Assembly: GCA_050291935.1 (NCBI GenBank) | Contig: JBNKKR010000011.1 | Coordinates: 1 to 64,000 of the forward strand | DNA length: 64,000 nucleotides | Source: Desulfocapsa sp050291935 | GTDB lineage: Bacteria > Desulfobacterota > Desulfobulbia > Desulfobulbales > Desulfocapsaceae | Direction: 5' to 3' | Part shown: one piece after another, positions 44,533-54,351 of the stretch | Position numbering within the stretch: position 1 is the stretch's first letter | How the letters are laid out: each line of letters opens with the position of its first letter | The notes under the pieces: generated by a model | What the model saw: the letters and a program-made list of their open reading frames with translations, nothing else | The model's database searches: none | Told to the model about the DNA's origin: nothing | Made by a program: the position numbers and the translations under genes

Positions 44533-45186
44533 TTATATTCTTTTGGGCAAAGAGCCCCGATAGCTTTTATAATGCACCAGCACTTTCTTTACATAACGCA
44601 AGGTTTCTGCATTTCGGGGAACTTTCTGTAAACGCTTCACAAGGGTCGGCCCTGCATTATAGGCCGCAAGGCTCAACACCAGATCTCCATTAAAGAGTTG
44701 TAGCATACTCTTGAGATACCTGGTCCCTGCATCAATATTTTCCCCTGGATTAAAGGGATTTTGCACCCGTAGCTCCCTTGCCGTTTCCGGCATAAGTTGC
44801 ATAAGGCCTTGGGCCCCATGTTTGGAAAGGGCGTAGCGATCAAAATCTGACTCTGTCTTTATAACAGCTTTAATCAAATAGGGATCCACATTGTAGCGCC
44901 TGCTACACTCCCTTATATGATAATCATAGGAAGAGGGATCGACATCAGCACTATATCGTCCATATGCTATCCGTTGTCGACTTCCTTTAGCACTACCACT
45001 TGGCCGTTTGTTTATCCCTGCTTTCTTCGTTTGTAACGGTCGACAGCTCTCGGAAAAATTCATATTGGTATACTGTTCCTGACCGTTATTGTCCAGACAA
45101 ACATACATCTGGGCAGATAGTTGCTGCGGGATAATCATAGATAACCCGGCAACAAGGCTGAGGAGACACCAAGCTCGTTTTTCCAT
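44533..45186 (-). CDS. Secreted lytic transglycosylase (SLT domain)
   Basis: A 217-residue murein-degrading enzyme. A signal peptide covers residues 1-25 (LLSLVAGLSMIIPQQLSA). A short DUF4124-like segment (MYVCLDNNGQEQYTN) follows, then a Lys/Arg/Ser-rich linker and the SLT domain from ~90: IKTESDFDRYALSKHGAQGL with the catalytic Glu, LMQLMPETA, and AAYNAGP. Gene order places it behind transaldolase on the same strand. Confidence 0.9.
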   Translation of the reverse strand: MEKRAWCLLSLVAGLSMIIPQQLSAQMYVCLDNNGQEQYTNMNFSESCRPLQTKKAGINKRPSGSAKGSRQRIAYGRYSADVDPSSYDYHIRECSRRYNVDPYLIKAVIKTESDFDRYALSKHGAQGLMQLMPETARELRVQNPFNPGENIDAGTRYLKSMLQLFNGDLVLSLAAYNAGPTLVKRLQKVPRNAETLRYVKKVLVHYKSYRGSLPKRI

Positions 45187-45239
45187 TTACTACCACCAAA
45201 CCACTTGTTTTGTTTGCGATGGAAAACTACTTACATATT

Positions 45240-45884
45240 TTACTGCTTTCTCTTTTCCCAGTCCGCTAAAAACTGTTCAATACCTATATCGGTAAGGGGA
45301 TGCTTTGCCAACTGTTCAATGACCTTCAAAGGAATGGTCGCAATATCAGCTCCAATGGCCGCAGATTCCATTACATGCTGCGGATTTCTAATACTTGCCA
45401 CAATAACCTCGGTTGACAAACCATAATTACCAAATATATCCATGATTTCGGCAATCAGATTCATTCCAGGGGTACCAATATCATCCAAACGGCCAACAAA
45501 AGGGCTGACATAGGTGGCACCCGCTTTGGCTGCCAAGAGCGCCTGTGCTGCTGAAAAGACCAAAGTCACATTGGTTTTAATAGCAAGGCTTGTCAGTTGT
45601 TTAACTGCCTTAATCCCTTCCACAATCATTGGAATTTTAATAACGATATTTTCCCCAAGGGTGGCCAACACTTTGGCCTCCTCAACCATCCCCTCCGCGT
45701 CAAGACTGACCACTTCCGCACTCACAGGCCCATCAACAACAGCCAGGATATCTTTTAAGATCTCTTCAAAGGGCTTATTTTCTTTAGCGATAAGAGAAGG
45801 ATTGGTGGTAACCCCGTCCACCATACCCATCTCAACACCTCTTTTTATTTCATCAAGGTTTGCGGTATCTATAAAAAATTTCAT
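45240..45884 (-). CDS. tal: Transaldolase, short (FSA/TalC) type
   Basis: A 214-residue transaldolase transferring a dihydroxyacetone unit between sugar phosphates. Marks are MKFFIDTANLDEIKRG, GVTTNPSLIAKE, the Schiff-base Lys in NIVIKIPM and SPFVGRLDD. The start overlaps the stop of the small YHS-like gene by 4 nt. Confidence 0.94.
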   Translation of the reverse strand: MKFFIDTANLDEIKRGVEMGMVDGVTTNPSLIAKENKPFEEILKDILAVVDGPVSAEVVSLDAEGMVEEAKVLATLGENIVIKIPMIVEGIKAVKQLTSLAIKTNVTLVFSAAQALLAAKAGATYVSPFVGRLDDIGTPGMNLIAEIMDIFGNYGLSTEVIVASIRNPQHVMESAAIGADIATIPLKVIEQLAKHPLTDIGIEQFLADWEKRKQ

Positions 45885-46165
45885 TCTTTCTCTCCCGTTT
45901 GACCCGTAAATTGTTCACAGCATTCTTCACTGCAAAAATACACATATCCGTCGACACCCTTCTGCTTCAAACGAATCGCCTGTTGTTTGGGAACCAAGCG
46001 ATGACAGACCGGATCCTCAACAAGCACATCTTCCACTGACTCGCCCTTCAACTCTTCTGCCTGTGTTTTTCCCGTATCGTTTTTCTTTATATTCCAATCG
46101 CGGATAAGTAAACGATAGCCAAAGTAGAGAAGCCCGGCAATAATGACCAGTCTCATGGGACTCAT
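45881..46165 (-). CDS. Small membrane protein with a zinc-ribbon (YHS/TRASH-like) tail
   Basis: A 94-residue protein with an N-terminal membrane helix (LVIIAGLLYFGYRLLI) and a C-terminal cysteine motif DPVCHRLVP ... YFCSEECCEQF, like YHS or PP0621-type domains. It probably binds zinc; its function is unknown. It is coupled to transaldolase by an ATGA overlap and follows folK by 4 nt. Confidence 0.7.
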   Translation of the reverse strand: MSPMRLVIIAGLLYFGYRLLIRDWNIKKNDTGKTQAEELKGESVEDVLVEDPVCHRLVPKQQAIRLKQKGVDGYVYFCSEECCEQFTGQTGEKE

Positions 46166-46169
46166 ATTC

Positions 46170-46703
46170 TTACTCTACCATATTCCATGCACTTTTCTCA
46201 ATGGCCTGGGGTGCTCTCTCACCAGCCGCTATTTTTTCCTGTAAAACAGCATACATCTCAGCAGCACCCAACTGCGTGACAGGATCAGTTTTTTCAGGAT
46301 CAACTTCCAGCAAAGGGAGCAAGACAAATAGACGTCCCGCAATCTGCGGGTGGGGTAGCACAAGTTCTGCTGTCTGGCTCACCAGATCCGCAAAATATAG
46401 TATATCCAAATCAAGTAGTCGATCTTGATACCTTTTACCTTCGCTTTTCTTTGTACGCCCAAAATCCTTCTCCACAGCCTGGAGCAGATACAGCAGCTCT
46501 TTTGGCCCAAGCCCGGTCTCAAGTATACCCACCGCATTTACAAAGCGATTGCCACTTTCCATGGCAACAGGATCCGAGCTATACGGAGAAGAAAGCGCCA
46601 GCAAAAAGACATCCTGCGCAAGGCCCAGCCTCTTCCAGGCATCGAGTAAAATTTTGCGGCTATTGCCTAAATTAGAGCCAAGCCCTATATATACCCTATT
46701 CAC
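46170..46703 (-). CDS. folK: 2-amino-4-hydroxy-6-hydroxymethyldihydropteridine pyrophosphokinase
   Basis: A 177-residue HPPK of folate synthesis. It begins VYIGLGSNLGNSRKILLDAW, shows SDPVAMESGNRFVNAVGIL and the signature RYQDRLLDLDILYF with its two metal Asp, then LVLPHPQIAGRLFVLLPL. It follows dapB by 12 nt. Confidence 0.95.
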   Translation of the reverse strand: MNRVYIGLGSNLGNSRKILLDAWKRLGLAQDVFLLALSSPYSSDPVAMESGNRFVNAVGILETGLGPKELLYLLQAVEKDFGRTKKSEGKRYQDRLLDLDILYFADLVSQTAELVLPHPQIAGRLFVLLPLLEVDPEKTDPVTQLGAAEMYAVLQEKIAAGERAPQAIEKSAWNMVE

Positions 46704-46715
46704 AACCGCCTGGTT

Positions 46716-47525
46716 TTATAGATCTTGCAAGCCCAAAACGTCAAACATGGTGTATAAGCCGGGTGCTTGGGCAACTACCCATGCCGCAGCCTTAGCAGCG
46801 CCCTGAGCAAAATTATCCCGACTATGGGCACGATGGGTTATTTCAAGCCGCTCCCCTGGGCCGGCATAATAGATGGTATGCTCTCCCACGATATCACCAC
46901 CGCGGATCGTCTGTACGCCAATTTCTTCCACACTTCGCTCGCCGATTATCCCGTTACGCTCATAGACACCAACCTTCTCAAGGTCTCGATTAACTCCGGA
47001 GGCAGCCATCTCAGCAAGCTTTAATGCAGTCCCGGAAGGAGCATCTTTCTTTTTATTGTGATGCAACTCCACGATCTCAATATTGTAGTCATCGCCTAGA
47101 ATTGACGCAGCCTTTGCCGCAAGCTTAAACAAAACATTTACTCCCACAGCCATATTAGGCGCTTGCACACAAGGAAAATTTTCCGCTAACTTTTTCAGTT
47201 CTTCAAGGTTATCCGCGCTCAACCCCGTTGTCCCAATCACCATGGCACGCTTTTTAGAAGATGCCATTTTTGCAAATTCCATGGTGGCCTTGTGGAAGGT
47301 GAAATCAATAATCACATCTCCCTTATCAATAACCGATTCAAGCCCCTCTTCAATCACAACGCCCGAAGCACCCCAACCACCCAACACTCCTGGATCACTT
47401 CCAATTGCCGGATTTCCCGGGGCCTCAAACGCCGCAGCGTAAGTAAGATCCGGGTGCTGACTTACCATATATCCAATACGCTGCCCCATTCTACCAGCAG
47501 CACCTGCTATTATGACATTGATCAT
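46716..47525 (-). CDS. dapB: 4-hydroxy-tetrahydrodipicolinate reductase
   Basis: A 269-residue DapB with the nucleotide-binding IIAGAAGRMGQRI, IGTTGLS, and the active-site ELHHNKKKDAPSGTALKL. The ATG at 47525 matches the family start. It lies 122 bp after dapA; that gap holds GC-rich inverted segments (47590-47640) but no gene. Confidence 0.95.
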   Translation of the reverse strand: MINVIIAGAAGRMGQRIGYMVSQHPDLTYAAAFEAPGNPAIGSDPGVLGGWGASGVVIEEGLESVIDKGDVIIDFTFHKATMEFAKMASSKKRAMVIGTTGLSADNLEELKKLAENFPCVQAPNMAVGVNVLFKLAAKAASILGDDYNIEIVELHHNKKKDAPSGTALKLAEMAASGVNRDLEKVGVYERNGIIGERSVEEIGVQTIRGGDIVGEHTIYYAGPGERLEITHRAHSRDNFAQGAAKAAAWVVAQAPGLYTMFDVLGLQDL

Positions 47526-47647
47526 ATCTATCACTCTCTTTCTGCTTTGCGCTATTTTTAGCGCAGCAGAGTTTGGTTCCCCCAAAAGAATACGGGCCCC
47601 GCCCCAGGCGAAGGCCCATATCAAACTACGCTCTGCGGTACAAGAAC

Positions 47648-48529
47648 TTATAAGATGCCAACACCTTTCATTGCTGCCGTTACCGCCTCTTGCGATTTCT
47701 CATCAATTGCAGAGAGCGGTAGTCTCGTGCCGCCATCTTTGATTTTCCCGAGTAACTCGACTCCTTTTTTGGCAGGAACCGGATTTGGAGAAGAAAACAT
47801 GGAAGTCATTAATGGATAGAGCTTGTAATGGATGGCTCTGGCCTTTTCGATATCACCTGCAAGGGCCGCCTCCATAAGATCCGCCATTCCCCGTGGATAC
47901 ACATTAGAGGTTACTGAGATTACACCTTTGCCGCCAATAAAGACCGTCGGCATGGAAGTAAAATCATCCCCTGAGAGGACGATAAAATCATCCGGACACT
48001 GGCGGATCACTTCACTGATCTGCTGCAGGGAGGCACTGGCTTCCTTAATGCCAATTACCGTATCAAGTTTTGCAAGGCGGGCCACTGTTTCCGGGAGCAG
48101 ATTGGTAACAGTCCTACTGGGAACATTGTACAAAAACATTGGAATATCAACTACCTCTGCAATTGCCTTGAAATGTTGATAGAGCCCTTCCTGATTTGGT
48201 TTATTATAATAGGGAACCACAGACAGGGTGGCATCAGCACCACTCTCTTTAGCACTCTTAGCCAAATCAATGGCCTCTTCCGTGCTGTTGGCACCGGTTC
48301 CTGCTATTACCGGGACCCTGCCGGCAACGGTTGCAACCGTTAACTCAATAATTCGCTTATGCTCTTTAAAACTTACCGTTGCCGACTCACCTGTGGTCCC
48401 ACAGGGCACAATTCCATGGGTTCCATTTTCGATCTGAAAATTAATCAGATCAACTAACCCCTGTTCATCAACTTCCCCATCAATAAAAGGGGTAACAATG
48501 GCGACTATCGCGCCGTGATACTTTTCCAT
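47648..48529 (-). CDS. dapA: 4-hydroxy-tetrahydrodipicolinate synthase
   Basis: A 293-residue DapA joining pyruvate and aspartate semialdehyde. Seen are PCGTTGESATVSFKEH, GTGANSTEEAIDLAK, YYNKPNQEGLYQH, YNVPSRTV and the Schiff-base Lys in VIGIKEAS. It sits between dapF and dapB. Confidence 0.96.
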   Translation of the reverse strand: MEKYHGAIVAIVTPFIDGEVDEQGLVDLINFQIENGTHGIVPCGTTGESATVSFKEHKRIIELTVATVAGRVPVIAGTGANSTEEAIDLAKSAKESGADATLSVVPYYNKPNQEGLYQHFKAIAEVVDIPMFLYNVPSRTVTNLLPETVARLAKLDTVIGIKEASASLQQISEVIRQCPDDFIVLSGDDFTSMPTVFIGGKGVISVTSNVYPRGMADLMEAALAGDIEKARAIHYKLYPLMTSMFSSPNPVPAKKGVELLGKIKDGGTRLPLSAIDEKSQEAVTAAMKGVGIL

Positions 48530-48547
48530 GACATCTCCAAACTCTGG

Positions 48548-49399
48548 TTATAGTAGTACTTCGGCAGTTAACTGACCGATATAGATTATTCGAGCAGGCC
48601 CCTGTAGATAGACATTCCGGGCCGTGCCATCATCCTGCAAATCAAAAACAATTTTCAAGTGCTCCCCACCGGAAGTGACAACACGCACCGGCGAAGAGCA
48701 AACTCCTTTTTCTGCAGCAAAAATGGCCGAAGCAACAGCTCCCGTACCACAAGCCATGGTTTCATCCTCCACACCACGTTCATAGGTGCGGACATGTATC
48801 CCGTTATCTGCCAACACCTGAACAAAATTCACATTTGTTCCAGCGGGCTGAAAGAGTGGATGGAACCGGACACTGTGCCCCCACTGTTTTACGGTAATAT
48901 CCTGGATAGTATCCATAAACAATACGGCGTGGGGTACCCCTGAATCCATAAACGACACATCCACAGCCGTCCCGTCAAGTTCTACGGACAAACCTTTCTT
49001 ATAGCCCACTGGCGTGGTCATCAAAAGGCTGACTTCGTCATCATCAAGTATCGACGCCTCAATAATGCCGGCCAGGGTTTCAAATTTCATTTCCTTGCCT
49101 GCAATACCACGTGCGTGGGCAAAACGAGCGGCACAACGCGCCCCATTGCCACACATTTCAGCAACAGAGCCATCCGCATTATAAAATCGCCAGGAAAAAT
49201 CAACCTCTGCCGACTTCTCAATAAGAATTAAGCCATCCGCCCCGACACCAAACATGCGCCGACAAGCCTTTTGCACAAATGCGCTTTGCTCATCTTCCGG
49301 AATAATTGCCATACGATGATCAATCACGATAAAATCATTACCGGTACCACTCATCTTGGCAAAAGGGACAGGAAATTCAATATTCATAGCACTACTCAT
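48548..49399 (-). CDS. dapF: Diaminopimelate epimerase
   Basis: A 283-residue DapF. The two catalytic cysteines are in AEMCGNGARC and ETMACGTGAVAS, and the start has KMSGTGNDFIVID. ATG 49399 overlaps the lysA stop; ATG 49387 is an alternative closer to the domain. Confidence 0.95.
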   Translation of the reverse strand: MSSAMNIEFPVPFAKMSGTGNDFIVIDHRMAIIPEDEQSAFVQKACRRMFGVGADGLILIEKSAEVDFSWRFYNADGSVAEMCGNGARCAARFAHARGIAGKEMKFETLAGIIEASILDDDEVSLLMTTPVGYKKGLSVELDGTAVDVSFMDSGVPHAVLFMDTIQDITVKQWGHSVRFHPLFQPAGTNVNFVQVLADNGIHVRTYERGVEDETMACGTGAVASAIFAAEKGVCSSPVRVVTSGGEHLKIVFDLQDDGTARNVYLQGPARIIYIGQLTAEVLL

Positions 49400-50660
49400 C
49401 AAACTGTGGGATCATCTCCCCTTGAATCAGACTCTCCATCGTTTCACGTTGCCGAATAACCTTAAACTGGCTTCCGGAGACCAAAACCTCAGCAACCCTT
49501 GGCCTGGAATTGTAATTTGAGGCCATGGAAAAACCATAGGCTCCCGCACTCTCCACAGCCAACAAATCACCTTGCTGCACCAGGGGCAATTCCAAATCCT
49601 TTCCGATAAAATCACCTGTTTCGCAAATGGGGCCCACAACATCCACCACCTGTGAAGCAACCTCTTGCTGCCGCACTGGACGAATTGCATGATAGGCCCC
49701 ATAAAGGCTTGGTCTGGTAAGATCATTCATACCGGCATCAACCACTACAAAATGTTTTGGTTTCTCTCCACCTTGGTTTGTCTTGGTGTATTGGACTTCG
49801 GTCACCAAAATACCACCATTGCCCACCACAACCCGTCCCGGTTCAAAGATCAATGTCAAAGGCATACCTGCTAATTCCTTCTGAATAGCTTCAGCGTATT
49901 CCTGGGGATGGGGCGGGGTTTCCTGATCATACGTTATACCTACACCACCGCCAAGATCAAGATATTTGATTTCTATTCCATTTGCCTGAAGTTTTCCGGC
50001 AAACTCTTTAAGTTTACGCAAGGTCTCCACAAAGGGGGAAATAAGAGTGAGTTGTGAACCGATATGACAACTCACCCCCTGCACATCAATATGATCCATT
50101 TTGCTGGCCAGCAGGTACAGCTCCAAGGCCTCCTGGATGGGAATACCGAATTTATTTTTTGCAAGCCCCGTGGAGATATAGGCATGGGTCTTTGGATCAA
50201 CATCGGGGTTCACCCGAAAGGCGATGGGCGCCTTGGTCTTCATAGAGCCGGCCACCGCGTTGAGACGATGTAGTTCTTGTTCTGATTCGACGTTGAAGAG
50301 CAGGATGGACGATTCCAGCCCATAACGCAGTTCGGCTTCGGTCTTGCCGACACCGGAATAAATAATCTTCTTCGGATCAATTCCAGCTTGCAAGGCGCGA
50401 TACAACTCTCCACCGGAAACAATATCTGCGCCACCACCAAGTTCTGCAAAAAGAGACAGGATAGCAATATTAGAACAGCTTTTCACCGCAAAGCAGGTCA
50501 GATGATCAATTCCACTAAAGCCGGAATCAAAGGCCTGGAAATGCCGCTTCAGAGTCGCCTTTGAGTAGAGGTAAAAAGGGGTTCCTAGCTCTTCGGCAAC
50601 GGTACGTACGCCAACTTCTTCACAGAAAAGAGTTCCTTCTTTATATTCAAAATGATTCAT
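49392..50660 (-). CDS. lysA: Diaminopimelate decarboxylase
   Basis: A 422-residue PLP enzyme giving lysine. The PLP Lys is in CFAVKSCSNIAI, with SCHIGSQLT, YLDLGGGVGITY, EPGRVVVGNGG and the active-site Cys/Glu of GPICETGDF and ESAGAYGFSM. It precedes dapF with overlap and follows the FN3 lipoprotein by 30 nt. Confidence 0.96.
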   Translation of the reverse strand: MNHFEYKEGTLFCEEVGVRTVAEELGTPFYLYSKATLKRHFQAFDSGFSGIDHLTCFAVKSCSNIAILSLFAELGGGADIVSGGELYRALQAGIDPKKIIYSGVGKTEAELRYGLESSILLFNVESEQELHRLNAVAGSMKTKAPIAFRVNPDVDPKTHAYISTGLAKNKFGIPIQEALELYLLASKMDHIDVQGVSCHIGSQLTLISPFVETLRKLKEFAGKLQANGIEIKYLDLGGGVGITYDQETPPHPQEYAEAIQKELAGMPLTLIFEPGRVVVGNGGILVTEVQYTKTNQGGEKPKHFVVVDAGMNDLTRPSLYGAYHAIRPVRQQEVASQVVDVVGPICETGDFIGKDLELPLVQQGDLLAVESAGAYGFSMASNYNSRPRVAEVLVSGSQFKVIRQRETMESLIQGEMIPQFDE

Positions 50661-50690
50661 AACGTTTCTTTACACCACTGGTGTATTGCT

Positions 50691-51743
50691 TTAATGCCTG
50701 ATTGAAGCTTCACGGGAAAACACACTTTCGTTGGCGTCTTCCGCTTGATCAAAGGCTGTCACCGTATAATAATAACTGCTGCCAGCCGCAACACTCGTAT
50801 CCTCAAAGATTGCATACACCGCCGCGACTTCACCGATCATCTTCGCCTCACTCTCTTTGCCGCTGCGTCTATAAATGCGATATCCTTTCACATCAATATC
50901 ATGTACTTTATCCCAGAAAACCTTTATTCCAGCACCTGTCTGTACCGCTGTCACCCCAGTGGGAGCGGCAGGAGGTGTCATATCGACCGGTTTCACAGAA
51001 ATACTCTTTGAGACCCCGGAATCTATGCTGTTCTTCTCAACGTTAAGAATGGACTGGACCTTGAAATAGTACGTTAAACCGTTGATCAGGCCACCCACTG
51101 CATACTCTGTTTCTGCTGTCAGCTCCCCAACAGGAGTGAAGCTCTGGTTGTCACTGCTGCGTAGCAACCGATACTGCAGGGGATAGTCCACAGGTTGCCC
51201 ATCCATAAGTGTTGTTACCGGCTGCCAGCTCACATCGGCGCTGCCATCACCCGCTTTCACAACAAGTCCCTCGGGGCCTTTTGCTGGAATATGCCACACA
51301 AAGGAAACAATATTGGAATCAGGTCCTGCTGCCCACCAACTGGTCCTGGCCTGCACTTTAAAAAAGTACTTATGTCCCGAGCGAAGCAGGGCCGTTTCGT
51401 AGCTAGCCTGCCTGTCACTTTCCGGGTCAACCACGCCACCATCCACCTGAATTGGATCGCCAAACGGGATTGGACAACTGGGGCAATAATCACTAAGAGG
51501 CACAACGGCCCGGTACACATCAAAGGAACTGATATCAGCAAGGTCTGTTCCTTTAATGGTCTCTTTGGGAAAGGTCCAGTTCAGGGTAACACCCTTTTCC
51601 GAAACGGAATAACGCAGATCTTCAATTGCTTTGGGTACAATAGTATCCGGTGGCACAGGCTCGGTTTTATATCCGCATCCATTCACAAAAACCATGGTTC
51701 CTGTGAGAAGTAAGGCTCCTACTAACTGCGTCTTTTTTGCCAT
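50691..51743 (-). CDS. Lipoprotein with fibronectin type III domains
   Basis: A 350-residue lipoprotein. The signal ends in the lipobox VNGC (Cys at ~23). Three Ig-like FN3 modules follow: IEDLRYSVSEKGVTLNWTFP, EGLVVKAGDGSADVSW and APTGVTAVQTGAGIKVFWD, the last with GYRIYRRSG and SYYYTVTAFD. Its function is unknown; it is probably a surface or periplasmic scaffold. The ATG is 2 nt after the argH stop, so it is embedded in the amino-acid operon. Confidence 0.82.
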   Translation of the reverse strand: MAKKTQLVGALLLTGTMVFVNGCGYKTEPVPPDTIVPKAIEDLRYSVSEKGVTLNWTFPKETIKGTDLADISSFDVYRAVVPLSDYCPSCPIPFGDPIQVDGGVVDPESDRQASYETALLRSGHKYFFKVQARTSWWAAGPDSNIVSFVWHIPAKGPEGLVVKAGDGSADVSWQPVTTLMDGQPVDYPLQYRLLRSSDNQSFTPVGELTAETEYAVGGLINGLTYYFKVQSILNVEKNSIDSGVSKSISVKPVDMTPPAAPTGVTAVQTGAGIKVFWDKVHDIDVKGYRIYRRSGKESEAKMIGEVAAVYAIFEDTSVAAGSSYYYTVTAFDQAEDANESVFSREASIRH

Positions 51744-51745
51744 TG

Positions 51746-53140
51746 TCAAACTCCTATTCCCATCAGTTTTTCGGCAGCTAGCACTGCCTCTTCAACACGC
51801 TGCGTAGCAGTTCCACCAGTGGATATTCTGGAGTTCACAGAACCTTCTACACGTAATACCTCAAAAACATCCCTGCCGATCACATCGGAAAATTCCCTGA
51901 TTTCAGCAAGACTCAAATCGGTTAATTCGCATCCCTTTTCTATGCAGGCAGCCACCGCTTTTCCCACAATACTATGCGCCTCCCGAAATGGCACATTATG
52001 GAGAACCAGATAATCGGCAAGATCCGTTGCCGTCATAAAGCCAGTCCGGGTGGCCTCTTCCATCTGATCCGTATTAAAACGCAGATTTTCGAGCATCTCG
52101 GCCATAATTGCAAGAGACGCAGAAACCGTATCCACGGCGTCAAAGACCGGCTCCTTATCCTCCTGCAAATCACGATTATAGGTAAGCGGCAATCCCTTCA
52201 TAAGCGTCATCAGCGACATAAGACTACCCACCACTCTCCCCGATTTTCCACGAATAAGTTCGGGGATATCAGGATTTTTCTTCTGTGGCATAATGGAAGA
52301 GCCGGTACAAAATTTATCCGATATCTGGACAAAAGAAAACTCCTGGCTAGACCAAAGCACTAGCTCTTCAGACAAGCGGGAAAGATGCAACTGAATCATT
52401 GCGCAACAAGAGGTAAATTCAAGCGCAAAATCACGGTCTCCCGTGGTATCCATTGAATTTTCCGTTACCCCGTCAAAATCAAGTAACTTGGCCACCATCT
52501 CACGCTCAATGGGAAGCCCCGTGCCGGCCATGGCCGCAGCCCCAAGGGGACAAATATTGATTCTCTTGCGACAATCAAGAATCCGTTCCCTGTCACGACC
52601 AAACATTGCGAAATAGGCCATCATATGATGGGAGAGCAGGACCGGTTGCGCTCGTTGCAAATGGGTGTAGCCAGGCATAAGCGATCCCATATATTCCCTG
52701 GCAAGCAGTACAAACGCCTTACGCACATCGTCCAATAACTGTGTAAAGATATCGCACTGATCACGAAGATACATCCTAAAATCAAGGGCAATTTGGTCAT
52801 TACGGCTTCTTGCGCTGTGAAGTCTTGCTCCTGCAGGACCAATGGCATCGATAAGGGCCTTTTCAATATTCATATGAATATCTTCAAGCTCTTCCATAAA
52901 AGGAAATGTCCCCGCATCAATCTTTGTTTCGATGGCGCTCAATCCATCGCTAATGGCAGTAAGCTCATCCTGGGAAAGCAGCCCATTTGCCGCAAGCATG
53001 GTGGCATGGGCCTTACTCCCGGCAATATCATATTTATAGAGCCTGCGGTCGTAGCTGATGGACTCGGTAAATGCCTCAACAGAAGCCGCTGTACCACCCG
53101 AAAAACGACCACCCCAAAGTTTTTTAGAATCTGATCCCAC
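51746..53140 (-). CDS. argH: Argininosuccinate lyase
   Basis: A 464-residue ArgH with KLWGGRFSGGTA at the start, HSARSRNDQIALD and the fumarase-family signature GSSIMPQKKNPD. It follows argG by 8 nt and is coupled to the lipoprotein gene. Confidence 0.96.
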   Translation of the reverse strand: MGSDSKKLWGGRFSGGTAASVEAFTESISYDRRLYKYDIAGSKAHATMLAANGLLSQDELTAISDGLSAIETKIDAGTFPFMEELEDIHMNIEKALIDAIGPAGARLHSARSRNDQIALDFRMYLRDQCDIFTQLLDDVRKAFVLLAREYMGSLMPGYTHLQRAQPVLLSHHMMAYFAMFGRDRERILDCRKRINICPLGAAAMAGTGLPIEREMVAKLLDFDGVTENSMDTTGDRDFALEFTSCCAMIQLHLSRLSEELVLWSSQEFSFVQISDKFCTGSSIMPQKKNPDIPELIRGKSGRVVGSLMSLMTLMKGLPLTYNRDLQEDKEPVFDAVDTVSASLAIMAEMLENLRFNTDQMEEATRTGFMTATDLADYLVLHNVPFREAHSIVGKAVAACIEKGCELTDLSLAEIREFSDVIGRDVFEVLRVEGSVNSRISTGGTATQRVEEAVLAAEKLMGIGV

Positions 53141-53148
53141 TTGGCTTT

Positions 53149-54348
53149 TTACCCTCTATTCTGCATGGCAGCGATCTGCAAACGCAAGCCGTTTAAACGG
53201 ATAAATCCTCCGGCATCTGCCTGATTGTACACGTCATCCGCCTCAAAGGTGGCAAAACTCTCCTGGTATAGAGAATTGTTGGACTTCTTCCCAACCGCTA
53301 CACAGTTTCCCTTATACAACTTCATGCGTACCGTTCCGTTCACTGTCTTTTGACTCTCATCCATGGTCACCTGTAACAGTTCACGTTCCGGAGAGAACCA
53401 AAATCCGTTATACACCATCTGGGCATATTGGGGGATTAAGCTGTTCCGGATACGCATCACCTCACGGTCCATGGTTAAGGTCTCAAGATCCATATGCGCT
53501 TCACGCAACAGGGTGCCACCCGGTGTTTCATACACACCACGGGATTTCATACCCACAAACCGGTTTTCAAGCAGATCAAGACGCCCCACACCGTTGGCAC
53601 CAGCGACCTTATTCAAGGCCTCAAAAAGGGGTAAAGGAGCCATCCGTTCCCCATCTATGGCCACGGGATTGCCTCCTTCAAATTCTATTTCCACATAAGT
53701 CGGTTTATCCGGTGCATTTTCAGGAGAAACCGTTAGTTTATACATATCTTCATCCGGTTCATTCCAGGGATTCTCCAACAGTCCCCCTTCAAAACTGATA
53801 TGTAAAATATTCTCGTCAGAGCTATAGGGATTTTTTTTGCTGGTGGGAACAGGAATAGTATGTTTTTTGGCAAATTCCTCTAATCTTGATCTGGAATTTA
53901 AATCCCAAATTCGCCAGGGAGCAATGACCTTCAAACTGGGATCAATGCCAAGATAGGCAAGCTCAAAACGTACCTGATCATTCCCTTTACCAGTTGCCCC
54001 ATGACTCACAGCATCAGCGCCTTCCTGATGGGCAATTCGTACCTGTTCTTTACCGATAAGAGGGCGGGCAAGGGAAGTACCCAGCAGGTACTTCCCTTCA
54101 TAGATCGCATTGCACCGAAACGCTGGAAAGATATAGTCGGTGACAAACTCTTCACGTAAATCAGAAATAATGACCTTTTCAGCACCAGTTGCCATTCCCT
54201 TTTCACGGACCGCGTCCCAATCTTCTGTCTGGCCGACATCGGCAGCATAAGCCACCACCGGACAACCATATTCCTCTGCTAACCACTTCAAAATCACAGA
54301 AGTATCAAGGCCGCCCGAATAGGCAAGAACAATCTTTTTTACATCCAT
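53149..54348 (-). CDS. argG: Argininosuccinate synthase
   Basis: A 399-residue ArgG joining citrulline and aspartate. The ATP-binding P-loop is VLAYSGGLDTSVILKW; GATGKGNDQVRFE and LNSRSRLEEFAKKH are also typical. argF ends 3 nt upstream. Confidence 0.96.
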   Translation of the reverse strand: MDVKKIVLAYSGGLDTSVILKWLAEEYGCPVVAYAADVGQTEDWDAVREKGMATGAEKVIISDLREEFVTDYIFPAFRCNAIYEGKYLLGTSLARPLIGKEQVRIAHQEGADAVSHGATGKGNDQVRFELAYLGIDPSLKVIAPWRIWDLNSRSRLEEFAKKHTIPVPTSKKNPYSSDENILHISFEGGLLENPWNEPDEDMYKLTVSPENAPDKPTYVEIEFEGGNPVAIDGERMAPLPLFEALNKVAGANGVGRLDLLENRFVGMKSRGVYETPGGTLLREAHMDLETLTMDREVMRIRNSLIPQYAQMVYNGFWFSPERELLQVTMDESQKTVNGTVRMKLYKGNCVAVGKKSNNSLYQESFATFEADDVYNQADAGGFIRLNGLRLQIAAMQNRG

Positions 54349-54351
54349 TTT

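Noticed and set aside
47590..47647. GC-rich inverted segments between dapA and dapB as a riboswitch or terminator
   Set aside because: Pairing is interrupted, there is no T-run and no known lysine riboswitch core can be recognised.
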